Source: Vespa crabro
Lineage: Eukaryota; Arthropoda; Insecta; Hymenoptera; Vespidae
Length of the DNA: 64,000 nucleotides
Direction of reading: 5' to 3'
Assembly: GCF_910589235.1 (NCBI RefSeq)
Contig: NC_060956.1
Span: 127,001-191,000 of the forward strand
The notes below the pieces were generated by a model, which saw only the letters and a program-made list of their open reading frames with translations, was not told the DNA's origin and ran no database searches. Shown one piece after another: positions 37,801 to 50,839 of this stretch; the first letter of the stretch is position 1, and each line of letters opens with the position of its first letter. A program made the position numbers and the translations under genes.

Positions 37801-39843
37801 CTTTTACAAAAGGTGAACGAGCGCTTGTATTGCGCCGTGCGTTATTGCATTTAGTTGCGCGGTACACGTTTAACTTCGAACGAATTAAAGTCCGAGCCCA
37901 TGACACCTCAAAAGGCTTTGCCGCTTATCGTTGCGATTTTATTTTCATTCAAACTCTCGCGTACAAATTATTTTTCCCGGCATATAACGCCACATCTCTT
38001 TCATCCGGAATTTGATGCTTTTCAAAGGAACGAATCGCGCTGTAGTCCTCGATAACCGTTCGGCAATGCACAGAATCATTCGAGTTCACGAAATCGCGTG
38101 CATTCGAAAAACGCAACAAAGTGTCTACATGTACATAGAAAGATATATATATATATATATGGAGAATGGTAGGAGAGAGAGAGAGGAGAGCTCTGTAATT
38201 AAACACCGGCAAATTCAACGTGGCGGGCCATTAAAATATCCCCTAACGAATGCGGGAACCATCCCTACAGTCACCCTCTCTGACTCGACAATGACTCATT
38301 GCTTCCCCCTCTCCCTTCCGCGACTCTTACCAAACCGCCAGCACGATACATCGCACTTTGATCTATCTATCGAGAGTCATTTGCGCTTAGCCGCGACACT
38401 TTTCATAGTTTTCCAATATCTTTTGCAGTTATTCCTTCGTACATGGGATATGTACATACATATATTCCTTCGAATCGATTTCAAAGTCGCGTCTGAGGAT
38501 CCCGTTCGATGCATTGTAAAGTGCCCAAGTGACTCTGTTAACTCGTTCCTCCCTCTTTGTCCGGTCTTTTGTATGAAAGCACTCGCAATACGAGTACAAC
38601 CTTCTTTCTTTCTTTCCCATCTCGGTTACAGATATGTATGTATTTTTCCATTTCGTCCTCTTGCATCTCTCTTGGAACACTCGAGAAATCATCGTGGTTC
38701 GTTCTCGCATAGGTACTCAAAAGTACGACTATTTGATCCAGGATCAAAGTTTTCAAAGGTAAAGGTCTTAACGATTACACGGAGGTAGAAATAAATGTCT
38801 GAGAAGTGGTACGGGCGAGGATTATTAATAGAAGGAAATTATAAAACACAATTTCCCAAGAGTCCAGGCACGGCCATTATTCAGACACGCCAGTTGTAAC
38901 GAGGAAATGCATAATGTAAACGCTCGCGTAACGTTATATGGTATGTATCTATATGTATATATATATATATATATATATCATGAAAATTTACATAACAGCT
39001 TTTTGAGGATTATCGAGGAAGACTAGAAGCGTCTAATTCTTCGAGTCGGTAATCCACAAATGACACTATTCTCGATTATAATCGCCTAATGATAAAACAC
39101 CATGGGTGGGGAAGTTCTTAATCTTATCGCATATCTACCTTGTGCATGACTCTCCGTGCAAGGTCGTGCGCCCGTCAGGACGCTTTTTCCGCTCGACGTT
39201 TCCGGCAGCCCTTTTCTCGAGCGACTTTCCCTCGGTGATTTATGCCCGGCACGGACGAAGGGCTTCCTAATTACGGGATGAGAAAGAATTACCACGCCGG
39301 TGGGTACGCATCTCCCAGAGGTATGAGTTCTAGCGGCGTCGCGGCGCTTTCAGCACCGCATATACGTACGTGCGCAAATTTAACAGAAAAATAATGTATA
39401 TTAATAACTTGACGAGAAGCATTTGGGTTAAAGGCGATGGAAATGAACGGGTCGCGCGTTCCCTCAGGATCGAGGGATTATACTTATCAACCCGGACGCA
39501 TTTACTTTTTAAGAATATAGATATATTCTTCTCCGTCTTTCTCTCCTTTTTCACGATTTATATCGTACAAAAAAAAGAAAATACTCTTGTATCCATGCGT
39601 GCTCGATGGCGAAAATAATAACAAAAGATTCGTACGACATGAAAGGAGATTAGGTTGAGGAAATTATAGGGAAGAAGACGAGACCGATTGCGAGTCCGTA
39701 GCTGGTCGGTGAAAGGGATCCAGAGAGGTGATATCGCGAAGGGTTTTACCGCGTTAATTCGGTTGCCACGAGGGTCCCTCTGGAGCAAGGTTCTCGCATA
39801 TCGGCTGGTGGGTTAAGTAGCTTTCAACGCGGCTCTCGGTTCG

Positions 39844-39870
39844 ACGACCGACCGACCGACCGACCGACCG
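39844..39870. repeat. (GACC)n microsatellite
   Basis: About seven GACC units. Confidence 0.9.
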
Positions 39871-41292
39871 ATCAACTAACCAACCGTTGTGCGAAGTTCT
39901 AACGGAACGTTCGCCCCGGCAGGAATGATTTTCCTCGAAACACCCCTCGAAATGCTTCAACCACCGAGTCGTAGCTGTGCGCGCGCGCGATCGAACGGCT
40001 TATTACGGCCCTGGCATTGCTACCGTGCCGTTCCACATTTCTCCAACGAAATTCCGCGAATCGGTGGAGACACGGTGAGCCTTCGCTATATCTCGCCTCA
40101 CCCCTTTCTCGGATGAGCCGACCAAGAGAGAGAGAGAGAGAGAGAGAGGAGACACACAGCTGCACCTTCGTCCGGCGATTCTCGAAGCCGTGCACCGATC
40201 GGATCGCATTGTCGCGACGTGCATATAATTCCGAGAATGCGATTGCGCGACGAGAGAGAGAGAGAGAGAGAAAGGTGGTGGTAGCGATGGAAATATTTCG
40301 TCGGGGAAGTAATTTTCATCCTCTCGTTCGTGGTTTTCGCTTCGAAATATAATTCGTTCTTCTACTTTTCTTTCAGGGACGACCTTCTTACATTTCTCGT
40401 CAATGTTCGTTAACGACCATCGAATGGCAAGTAATAAATATTTCTTCTCTCTAACGTTCTTCGTTGGAAGAGCGAAACAAAATAGAATTATAACGAGCAC
40501 GACGTGGGATGTAACTTCGGTTATTAATTTTACATTTCGCGCATGGTCGAACGTTGCGTACCGGACAACAGTCTTACTTACGCGTCCGTTACGAGCCTTT
40601 TTTTTTGTTAAGGAAATTTTCAGAAAGATGACGTGCTATTAAGCGAGGATCTATTCACGCTCGACAGAGCAATATCGCTCAAATGCGCGAACCTTCCAAG
40701 GGGGCTCCTCCTTTCTTCTTCTTCATCGTTCTTTCCTTCTTCCTCCTCGGATTATAACCACCGTGACTTCGCTAAGAGAGTTCTATCTATTAGTTAGAAA
40801 ACGAAAAGCGATGCGCGAACGATTTACGTAGCCGCGTTGTAAATTTAATAGAAGGTAGGAAAGCGTAGAGCGATCGGGCAAGATCGATCAAAGCCGCTTT
40901 TCCCGAAGAGGAGGCGCGCAGACGGTAGAATTACCGTTTAGAGAACGCTGCTAATGCTGCCAGCGACGACGGAGTTCAGGGTGATTAAATCCGTCAAATC
41001 GGGATCAAGCTTGTCTCTCCTTACCACAAACATACGAGAGAATAATCAGCATTGGAATAATCTTAGCTCGAAAGCATTAGGGCTGTTAGAAACGCAGACG
41101 TAGCGGCGCTTTCGAAATGCTAGTCTTTTTTCTCGAAGCGGGGGATACGAACGATAAATCGATCCTCGATAATATTATACGTATATTTCCGTGTTTGTCG
41201 GCGACGCGATAACGCGCGGAAATTAAATCCGACGAGTTCAGCGAAAGCGCACACATTTTTTCCTCATCTTCGTGGCTTATATCTCGAAGGCT

Positions 41293-41342
41293 CGATCAAT
41301 TCGACGTTCGATATACCAACGTATACCAACGTCGATTGATCG
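41293..41342. repeat. inverted repeat, 15-pair hairpin with one bulge
   Basis: The left arm 41293-41308 pairs with the right arm 41328-41342 except for one bulged T, leaving a 19-base loop. The loop overlaps a tandem ATACCAACGT duplication. It could be a structured RNA or only a cruciform-prone site. No known microRNA seed was recognised. Confidence 0.6.
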
Positions 41343-42890
41343 TTACGTAATAATTTTCTTTATTCTCCGTGTCTAGCTTGGCCTACTCGAAGAACTCGTT
41401 CCTTTCGTCAGTTTTTTAATACAGCCTTGCCGCGCCGGGATTCGATGTAAAAATCGATATATTTCGGTGTGCCGTGCGCGTTAGCGCGAGCAGAGTCTCC
41501 TCCACTTTGGAGATCGCTTTTCTTATGCAAATAAATCTCTGACCGAGGAGGCAAAGGGCTTAGCGGTCAAAGGGTGCGATCGATTATCTCGAGGAGGTGT
41601 GGGCCGCGCGGCCAGGACTCCTAACGAGAGAGGTAAGTATTTCATGCTAATTTCAGCTCTATCGACGGCTTCGATCGCTTTGCGGATTTATCGCTCGTTC
41701 CGTCCTTTTTAAAATTTACGATAAAAGGATATGCTTATTCGTTTTTATTCTCTCGTTATAATATAATGCGCGTTGCGCCTAAACTTTACGTAGGAGATTA
41801 TAAGTAAGGTACGCGGCCTCTTACAAGCTCCGAGCTCTTGGGCGCTTTTTCTCCTGCGCTTCGGATCCTTTTCCGATCGAATTTTCTTACTTTTGGAGGA
41901 CATTGATAAATGAGGTCGTCTCGACGACGATCTACTCTACTTTCCTCTCCTTGTATTATTTCAAGTATAATACTATACAAACTCCGCTACGCCTACGAGC
42001 ATATATTACATTTCGCCGACCTTTGGATGATACGATTCGTAAACAGACGCGAATCTCTTATTACGCGAGGATGACGCTAGCTAACGTCACAATAGCGACG
42101 ACAGACGCAGAACGACTAAAATTACTAAAGACGAGTATGATATTTCCGAAATAAAAATATCGAGATAACCGAATATTATTTCGTCTCGAGCTTAGATCGA
42201 TCGGCTTTGGTAGATAGAGAAATGTCTCTGGCCCCCAGATTGGGAAACGGACGGGCAAAAGTGACACGGCCCGTGTCTTTACTTTCTTTACTTTCGTATC
42301 TGTTGGCGCATAAGGGAGACGGCTGCGGCTCTTCCTCTCTCCGTCCCACCTAAAGCCACGTTTCGACTTTTGTCCGATCTTCGCTCTCCATCTCCGCTTA
42401 GAATCTCTCTTCCAAGTTTCGAAAGAACCACGCACGCGATTTCTGCTGCTTCTTCTTCTTCTTCTTCCTCCAAGATATAAGCTTTGATCGTTGGCGATTA
42501 AACTTTTATACCAGATAGTACGGACCGTGGTAGCAAATTGGATTAAATACTTTTCCTCTCGTTATCTAAGCTACTTAAGTAGAGTAGGCTCTCTCAAGTG
42601 CGTATGCTTTTACTCCGACTAATCCGATTTCTTTCGTTAATATCAATTCTTATAACGTCATCTCTCTTGGACACGTTAAGTTAATTCGCCTACTTTTAAT
42701 AGGACCAACGTTCCCTTCTACGTTCCACTTAACACGTCGAATAGTTACATTGGTAACGCGCGCGCTGTCGGTTAATGTCCTCGGCTAACGTTACCGAAGG
42801 AAACAAAATTATAACAATATTTAATCTCAATACGTTAATTATTCGCTCGACATTTGATTTTCCCGTTTGAATGGAGAAAAATTTGATTTT

Positions 42891-42956
42891 TTCTTTTTTT
42901 TTTTTTTTTCTTTTTTTTTCTTTTTTTCTTCTTTTTTTTCTTCTCTTTTTTCTCCT
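42891..42956. repeat. polypyrimidine (T-rich) tract
   Basis: About 66 bases of T with scattered C and no other content. Confidence 0.9.
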
Positions 42957-43751
42957 TCGCGGACAGAAATCGATTCGATCGTTAAATGTCAGAGTCCAGA
43001 GTTAGCACCAGTGCGGCGCAGAGATCTATAAATATCCTTAATTTTAGTCGATGAGAAGTTTATTCTCGGAATTGGTCGGCCGTGGGCCGAGGCCTTCCGA
43101 GGACAAAGAATCTCGTTGGTAATGCGTTCAGTGAGGGTGAGAAGGAAAAAGTAGCCGATGCGAGGCGACGACAAAGAAGGAGAACGCGTTTCGTCGCGAT
43201 TACGATACCAAAATGAAAATGGCCGAACGAGATCATAAGGGACGCCGAGAGAATCTTTCCTCATGCGTCTACCTATTAGTAGGAATTTATTATTCGCCGA
43301 CGAGAAAAATGTCTGTTTCGTGTCTCTTCGCGATAAAGGAGAGCGGAGTTGGATTCCTCGTCCAACATCGGGAAAGTAATGGAATTTCACGAATAAAGCC
43401 GTACGAACGAATAGATAAGGAACGAGGTTAGATGAAAAGTGAAAGGGGATAAGACCTATAATTACGAAGGAAATGTATATGGTGCCGTGCACCATACGAT
43501 ACGTCATCGATGCGATCACACATTTATACGTTATGGATTACAATAGGATGGAAGCAACTCAAGTGGGAATCATTTTTCTTATACTTATTTATATATTCCT
43601 TAAAGCGACGTCAGAGAATCGTAAGAGGTGCTTTCGTACACGGATATAAGGAGCTGGGGCAGGGAAGAGGCGCAGAAGCGGCGTAAGAACGCAGGGACGT
43701 GGTCTGAGAGGAACAGGTGAGAGGTAGAGAAGCATTGCCGAGGCGGAGCAT

Positions 43752-43776
43752 TGCGCGCGCGCGCGCGCGCGCGCGA
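43752..43776. repeat. (GC)n microsatellite
   Basis: A perfect GC alternation of about 25 bases; Z-DNA-prone. Confidence 0.95.
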
Positions 43777-44078
43777 GACGGACGACGAAAAAAGTAGAAG
43801 CCTAAGAATAGAGGCTACGAACGTACACTACCTAACTAGACTATCTATTTCTAGCAGTAAACAGAGCCCGTTCCTTCGGCATTGCGAAATGACGAAGGAC
43901 GCTCGGCTCGGAACACAGACGGCGAAGGTCTCCGGCTCGTTAAACTTTCCTCTAGATTCTCGTGGAATCTCTAGGGGCCGAGATAGGAGCGTACGTGACG
44001 TTCGCGAAATAAATCTTTTTTCTTCTTTGCGTATTCCTCTCTTGGTATCATCGAGTATCCTAAATTTATCGCTGACGG

Positions 44079-44109
44079 TCGTTCGTTCGTTCGTTCGTTC
44101 GTTCGTTCG
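44079..44109. repeat. (TTCG)n array 2
   Basis: About seven TTCG units, 700 bases from a second, longer array. Confidence 0.95.
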
Positions 44110-44704
44110 CTCGAATCTCTTTAATTTGCATGTCTCGCGGAGAGACTCTTTGTAAAAAGGCTCGTGATAGCTCGTGCCTCGTAAACTCTGATATATTTAG
44201 ATATTTTAAACGTCAGCAAAGTCTCCGGCATTCTGAATACTCCCTTTCGAAGCTTAAAAGCCTTGATAAGATTTAAAAGTTGGAGAAGCTTCGAAAGTCT
44301 CGAAAATCTCTCGCAGTTTCTTGAAAACTTTGGCAGCATAGTCGTCGAGCACTCGTCGGAGCGTACCAACTCCCGACAACACTCTTCGAAGGTGGAAAGA
44401 GAAGAAAGCCTTTACGATTATCGCCATTCCCGTCCAACTAGCCGATATTTTTCAAGATCATCGTAATACGATCGGGGTCCTATCGAAATATTAACGCGGT
44501 AGAGGACGACTTTGGATCGACGATCGCGTCAAAGGCAGAGGCTAGCTTCGTTAATTTTTTTCCATCTAAGATATAAAGAGCATGGGAGAGAAAGGGAACA
44601 GCGAGTCATCGTAGTAACCGCGTTAAGTGAAGCGGCCAAGTCTCGATTAGCCTTTGCCATCGGCGGCGTGCGCATCATATTGGTAGAAAAAGAAACGATG
44701 GATC

Positions 44705-44740
<36 letters not shown>

Positions 44741-44808
44741 GAGATGATGATGGCGGCGCCGTCGCCGACGACACTCGGATGCCAGTGCTCTTTCTCCTCT
44801 TTCTCTCG

Positions 44809-44881
44809 CGTTCGTTCGTTCGTTCGTTCGTTCGTTCGTTCGTTCGTTCGTTCGCTCGTTCGCTCGTTCGTTCGTTCGCTC
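44809..44881. repeat. (TTCG)n array 3
   Basis: A 73-base TTCG array with CTCG variants near its right end. On the minus strand it reads as repeated NERT/TNER units inside an otherwise ordinary open frame. Confidence 0.95.
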
Positions 44882-47800
44882 GACGCCCATTTCGTTGAAC
44901 CCTAGGGAGGACAGACGCAAGGCCAGACACGAGGACAGACAGAGATTCGCAAGATCCATTATGGCCGCTCGAATACCCGCGCGCCCCAAATCCTAATAAA
45001 ACCCCCATTGCCCGTGGAAGACACAACGGAGCCCCTTTTATACGCCGAAAATCTTTCCCATGGACGATGCCAGAGCTACAGCGAACATCGTCGTCGCTGC
45101 TGTCGCCGCCGCCGCCGTCGCCGCCACCGCCGTTATGGAGGGCTCTTAAGAACGTTAAGGAGGGATAACTCATTCGCATTCGCACTCATACCGGTATTCA
45201 GTGCCGTCGCTAGATCGCTCGTTGCCCTCTTACGACCTTACTACAATATATTCCTCTTTATTTTTATTTTTTGTTTTCTTTTTCCTTTATTTTGTTTCTT
45301 CGGTTTTTCTTCTTGCTTTTTTTTACATACTCTATACATACTCTCTTCAGTAATCACAACGAAAAAAATATAACATTAATGGAAACATAACTAGGCACGC
45401 TTCGCTCGATGTACTTTGGCCTTTGGTAGATCGACGAGAGGCAAAGTTCGTACGATTCGCATAATAGGTGGTAAACAGACGCGACGTTTTTTTCAATGGT
45501 AATCGAGCCACGATCGAGGAGGAACCTCGATTCTCCTCGACCGGCTCTTCCCTTTGGCCCCGATATTAAGAGAGGAGGTCGCGTGTGCGTGCGTCTCTTG
45601 CAAGAAGTTTCGCATACGTAGTGGTGGCCCGTCTGGCCTCTGACCCTGAGCTTTCTCGTGCGTACAAGGCGCGCAGGTCGTTAAAATGGCACCAGACTTC
45701 CTTTGACCGGGGTGCAGTGTCGTTGGCCCGTCGATGACAGAAGGTCGCGCAGGTGACGAGAACCGTGAAACCAAAACCGGTTGTTGTCTGCTCGGAGACG
45801 GACCGAACGAAGACGAACGAATCTACGTATTCCTCGTATCCATCATCTTCTAAGACTTCCTTCCTACTCGAACTGATTCGTAGACGCGCTCAAGGACGTC
45901 TTCGCGGAAAACTTTCCTCCTTTTGTAATTGCTTTTCAAAAGCCGCTGCCAAAGGGACGGACCGCGAATGGCAAGGGCTTTTAATTTATTTTAATCGAAT
46001 CCACGCGTTTCTCGCAGATCTCGTCGTCTCTTTCAAGCGCGGGGTCGGTCGTATCCATTATTGCGCTTAAGTCGCAACGAATCAACATTTAGCCCTACCG
46101 ATTTGATGATAAAACGAGATTGATCATTTGCGTTTCACCTTTTCTCCCTCTTTCGAGAGGGCCTTTTATTTCTCATCTATTCGATCTATATAACTTTGCT
46201 TTCCATTTATTTCGATTTAACCTCGTTCCATTCCACTTGGGAAGATCAAGGACGTTGATCGTTTCAATCGTTTTGACGGGAGTCGGGGAGGGGAGAGACC
46301 GCTCTCGTAAACTTTCCTCCTTTGACGGAGCAAGATCGGTCGAATTATTAGCGAACGGGACTAATTTGCGGTGACCGTCAACGTAGAACCACCCGCGTTC
46401 GTACGTTTCTGTTCGTTACTTCGCAACGTCCTCTCCGAAACGACCAGCCACGAAGGTCGAGCGTCTACGTATAACGGCGAAGATTCGCAGAAAGTTTCAC
46501 GGATCGAAAGTCGACCTTCGGCGGTTAGCCTTACCGGATCCTTTTCGGAATCGAATCGATTCTAAGAAGTATAAGGTATTCCTCGTTAAGAGGGTGAAAC
46601 CGTTCTAGTCGAAGGTCGCGGTAAAGATCCAACGCGCTGACCGTCCCTGTGATTATGCCAAAGGTTCTCCCTTGCACAATCTTCACGATATGTGTGTGTG
46701 TGTATATATATATATAGGGAGAGAGAGAGTAATTTAGCAGGGCCCCTGGATGATAGAAATACAATAGAATGGCGTTTGCGGCTCAGGTTCGACGCATCGG
46801 CACGCTTCGTAAACGTTTCACGTTGTTCGCATAGAAAGTGTCCTCGAATGGCGGCGATCGTAAAATCGTAAAATAGACTACGGCGTAATAGTCGGCCGTA
46901 GAGTAGTCGCACACGTGTGAATGACCGACGTGTGACCGGCGCTCGTTGGACGAGTCCAGAAGGAAAGGGTCGGGATTGCGGTAGGTCTGGAACGGTGGAA
47001 CGTAATGCAACACTGCGTGGCCGCACGTCGGTGGCCGCATCATGCCGAACGCGTACCCATGCCGAAGGCGCGACGATAGCGAGGCCAAACAAAGCACGGT
47101 CTGCCTTCTTATTGGCCTCCGTCGACCATTTTAATAGAGTCTCTCTCCCCCCTCTCGAGCTATTTATACTTTCAATTGAATTTCCGTTGAAAACGACGAC
47201 TCGTTGACCGACGTCTCGTTTCCCTGTAAATCGAGTAAAGGGAGACACGGTGTCATCGTGTTTTCAGGACCTATCGCCAGACAAAAATCATTGGCAACGG
47301 CAATAGACCAGAACGGCCTTCTACGTTTGCCTATCGTTTCAAAGTCATACGAAAGCTACGGAGATATTCTGTAAAAGTATAACTAAAATTCTGCTAGCTG
47401 GTCGTTTATCAACCGTTCTGCTCTCGAAAAGAAAAGTTATCGGCTCTTTGATTGCATCCAAGTAACAAATGTCCCTCCTACGTAGCTCTCTCTCGCGAGT
47501 ATGCGTTCAACGATGGAAATTGACAAGGAATGGAAGGAGGAGGAAAGGAAAGGGAAAAGACACTACCGATAAAAGAGCGGCGTCGTCGACAACGTACGTC
47601 GCTCGCAAACTCGTGCGCTCATAGCGCGAATCGACCGTTACGTATACCGGCCGAGTCCTATGGACGCAAAGAACTCGAGACAGAGAGACCCGTCTCGTTG
47701 TCCAAGAGACGGGCTGTGTTCTCTCTTCGTCTCGTCTCTCGCTCGTCGTAATCGTCTTCTTTTCAAATCCCGTGAAAGCGTGGGACGCCTAGTAGTGACC

Positions 47801-49188
47801 GTAGTAGTAATACCACTGCTACGTCTGCTGGAATCATGAGAGAGAGAGAGAGAGAGAGAGAGAGTCCTTTGTCCGACGAGAATGGACGCCATGAGAACCA
47901 CGTGTTTGGTTTCCCGCCAAGCTAATGCGGCTAAGGAGGAGAAAGATAGAAGAAGCCGGAGGTTTGTGGTCGAGACGAGCCACTTGAGAGAGAGAGAGAG
48001 AGCGAGAGAGAGCCCGTTTTAGGTGGGGACGCGGAGGGGTCTCCCTTTTCAGGTCCCTTTCGATGCGGTAAGACGCATTTTTCGCTTCCCTCGTAATGAT
48101 ATCGATCCTTGATTTTGAGATAATTTTTATGAAAAATATTACAAGCGGTCCGTAATTGCGCCCGTTATATATGTCGGTCACCGTGTGCCGTTTTTGATCG
48201 TAAATCAAATCTTTGGGAAGAATGCGTTCGATCGGATAGATCTACGATAGAGAAATGCGAATGTTGGCACGAGTGGAAGAAGAATAAGAACAAGAAAGCT
48301 TCGAGTTTGCTATCCTTTGAGACCCTTCCGTCTCCCGCTTCGAGCGGGTTTTCTCTTACTCGTAGGAACGCAGAGTAGAGGGAGAGAAGGCGTGGAAGGT
48401 TAGACGGTCTACCTTCTACCACTACTAATACGAAAGATGGTAGTGGAGGAGAGGCGGTCGTCTCCTTCGACTGCGACGTTGTTCGCGGCGACTAAGCGAC
48501 ATCGAGTTCAAATACCTCTAAGAGGCCACGTCTCCTCTGGAATTCTACGTGTAAACTTGTATTCTAAAGCTAGGATAATAAAGCGAAAGATGTTTCTCTT
48601 CTTTTTCGGGGGTGGGGGAACGAAAGAAAGGCAAAAGAATGCGCCTCTTCCAACGACTGCTTCACAGAAAGTTCGATAACGTATTTGTGATAAGTAAAAT
48701 CGTCGTGCCACGTCGATAATTTTTTATCCGTTATCGCAGACGCATTATGCCGAAGTAAATAAGTACTTATCGGCGATCGTATTGTCTATTCGATCGTACG
48801 AAAAGAGCCTCCAACGTGTGGGTCGTTAATGGTCAATTAATTTAGAACAGATCAAGAATTTAGAACAGCTTTCTCGTATGTGCACGTTTCCCATCGGGTC
48901 TACTTGGCCGTACGATAGAAATGTACTTGCGGCATAGACATCGATACATACCTACGATACGCCATTGCGATACATCGAATGTCCTGCAAGTCCATTGAGT
49001 CGGATTAATTCGAAAGTGAAGTACATCGATCGAACGATTCAAAGGCTTTCTAGTCTAAGTAGTGAGAATATAATTGAAAGAGAAAAAGATGAAAGGATCG
49101 CGTTTGTTGCTCGACGTCGGAGGAAAGTGTAACGATCTTGTACAAGCTAGATCTCGCGCTAGAATTTAGTCGCGCTCGAGTCGAGGAA

Positions 49189-49191
49189 GGA

Positions 49192-49226
<35 letters not shown>

Positions 49227-49227
49227 C
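49189..49227. repeat. (GAAA)n microsatellite
   Basis: About nine GAAA units. Confidence 0.95.
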
Positions 49228-50188
49228 GAAAGGCCGTCGTCCTTCGCGTCCCGCCAAGAAGGTGCCTTTCATCGGTCGTTGCCGCTGCCAGCTCGTAGAC
49301 ACGGTTTCCCGCCAAGCTGCGCGCGCACCTTGCGTGCCGTTCCCAGCTCTTTGATCATCGCCATTCCAGAGTTCCCCTCTTTTATCCTCTCTTTCTCCTT
49401 TCCCTTCTTCCTCACTTTCTTCGTCCTTTCGATGATGTCGTCTGTCCTTTTTCCCGGTTCAATCATCGATTACGGACGAATCCTTGGCGAAGCAATAGCA
49501 GTTTGTCGTTCCCTTTTAATATCGTCTTTGAAACGAGAGAAATTCATGGATTTTGTCCTATTTCACGGCGATCTCGAGGTGTATTTTTAATGCGCACGAA
49601 GAAGACGTGCGAGATCCTCCCGAGGAAAGAGGGAGGAACCTCCAAACAGGAAGTTTGAATTTCTTCGAGGCTCGCATCCTAGCAGGTTCATTATGCATGC
49701 ACGGACGACCTGGATCGTGTTTCGAGCGTGCGCCTCTCCATTTCTCCCTCCCTCTCTCTCTCTCTCCTTGTGAGAAAGCCCTTTGCGAAAAAGTGCGTGC
49801 GAACGTGGCACCGGCGAGAAGAGGGAACAAAACGGCCCGATTCCTTGGAAGACGAGTGCAGGAAATAAGAAAAAGACAAGGGCGAGCCAGACAAGACGAT
49901 GGTCGGACAAGGAAGAGGAAGAGCGGCTCTCTCTCTCTCTCTCTCCCCCTCTCCCTGTTGGGAGAAAGAGAAGAAGAGAATGGTCCTCCCTAATGCGGCA
50001 AAGCGGTTGCTCTCTTGAAAGGACCCATTTCCATTTGACCATGAAATAAGATCTGTTCGTTTCGGTGACGCCTCGGATTCGTTGGTTTATCGAACGATCG
50101 GGTCTCGTCCAGCTAGAGCTTATCCACGCGATAAGATGATTTTCCTTAGAACAATATCCTTTTTCGAAGTCTCATAGTTCGCTAGAAA

Positions 50189-50215
50189 CCCGTAGCTTAG
50201 CTACGGGCGTTTTTC
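50189..50215. repeat. stem-loop followed by a T run
   Basis: CCCGTAGC, loop TTA, then GCTACGGG, followed by CGTTTTTC. The flanking AAA and TTT can extend the stem. It has the shape of an intrinsic terminator, which is unexpected in insect DNA and may be chance. Confidence 0.6.
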
Positions 50216-50800
50216 AATTCGCACGTCGCATCTGTACGACTTGAGAAATGAGTATACGTCGAATGTCGAAGCACGAACGTATCTATTACCGTTAAGTTAC
50301 CGTACTTTCGACGTGGATCATTAGTCAGGGTTGAGGAACTCCCTACGAATTTAATGGGAAACAGCGTTACGATGGACAATATCGAGAACATTTTCCGCTT
50401 CGTTTGCTTTCCGCTACGTACATTTTACGTAGCAATACGGATATGTTAGAGGCTATATGGCTCGTAATTATTAATCTCGAAGAAGCGAAACGTTCCACGA
50501 GGACTTTACGAAAGATTTATGAAGCGTGGAAGCGTATTTCTCTGTGCAAAATTTAACGATACCAACTTGCCTTCCCTTTTTTTTTTGAACTTCGAACGAA
50601 TCGATCCGTGCCTCTTCTTTTCTTTCGTTTTTCTCTGTCTCTTTAATCGTCCGGTATGGAAACAATCTGGTCAATTCGACGCTTTCGAGATGCGCTAGAA
50701 AAAAGTGCAATGAAAAAAATTGAAACGTAGGTGGATAAAGGGGAGATGCACGACCGCTCGAGAAATGAAAAAGAAGAGGAAACGGGCGTGCAAAGAAGAT

Positions 50801-50805
<5 letters not shown>

Positions 50806-50838
<33 letters not shown>
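50806..50838. repeat. (GA)n microsatellite
   Basis: A GA run of about 33 bases. Confidence 0.95.

Positions 50839-50839
<1 letters not shown>

Larger units (their letters stand above)
34854..43751. other. gene-poor stretch
   Basis: No supported gene. It contains a C run (35311-35323), a GGGA tract (37574-37601), a CT tract (37754-37797), TA tracts (38144-38160 and 38954-38978), a GACC tract (39844-39870), GA tracts (40124-40149 and 40253-40271), a 15-pair hairpin (41293-41342), a long polypyrimidine run (42891-42956) and isolated splice-site-like sequences at 36830, 40377 and 41634. None assembles into a gene model that I trust. Confidence 0.5.

Noticed and set aside
43478..43496. 8-pair inverted repeat with 3-base loop
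   Set aside because: Too short to exceed chance expectation, with no flanking signal.
44512..45185. Long frames with NERT or FVRS repeats on both strands
   Set aside because: They come from the TTCG array and GA tract; the flanks lack any domain.
49553..50049. Four overlapping frames of 67 to 151 codons on both strands
   Set aside because: The GC-rich, stop-poor sequence with CT tracts gives simultaneous opposite-strand frames, a mark of composition rather than coding.
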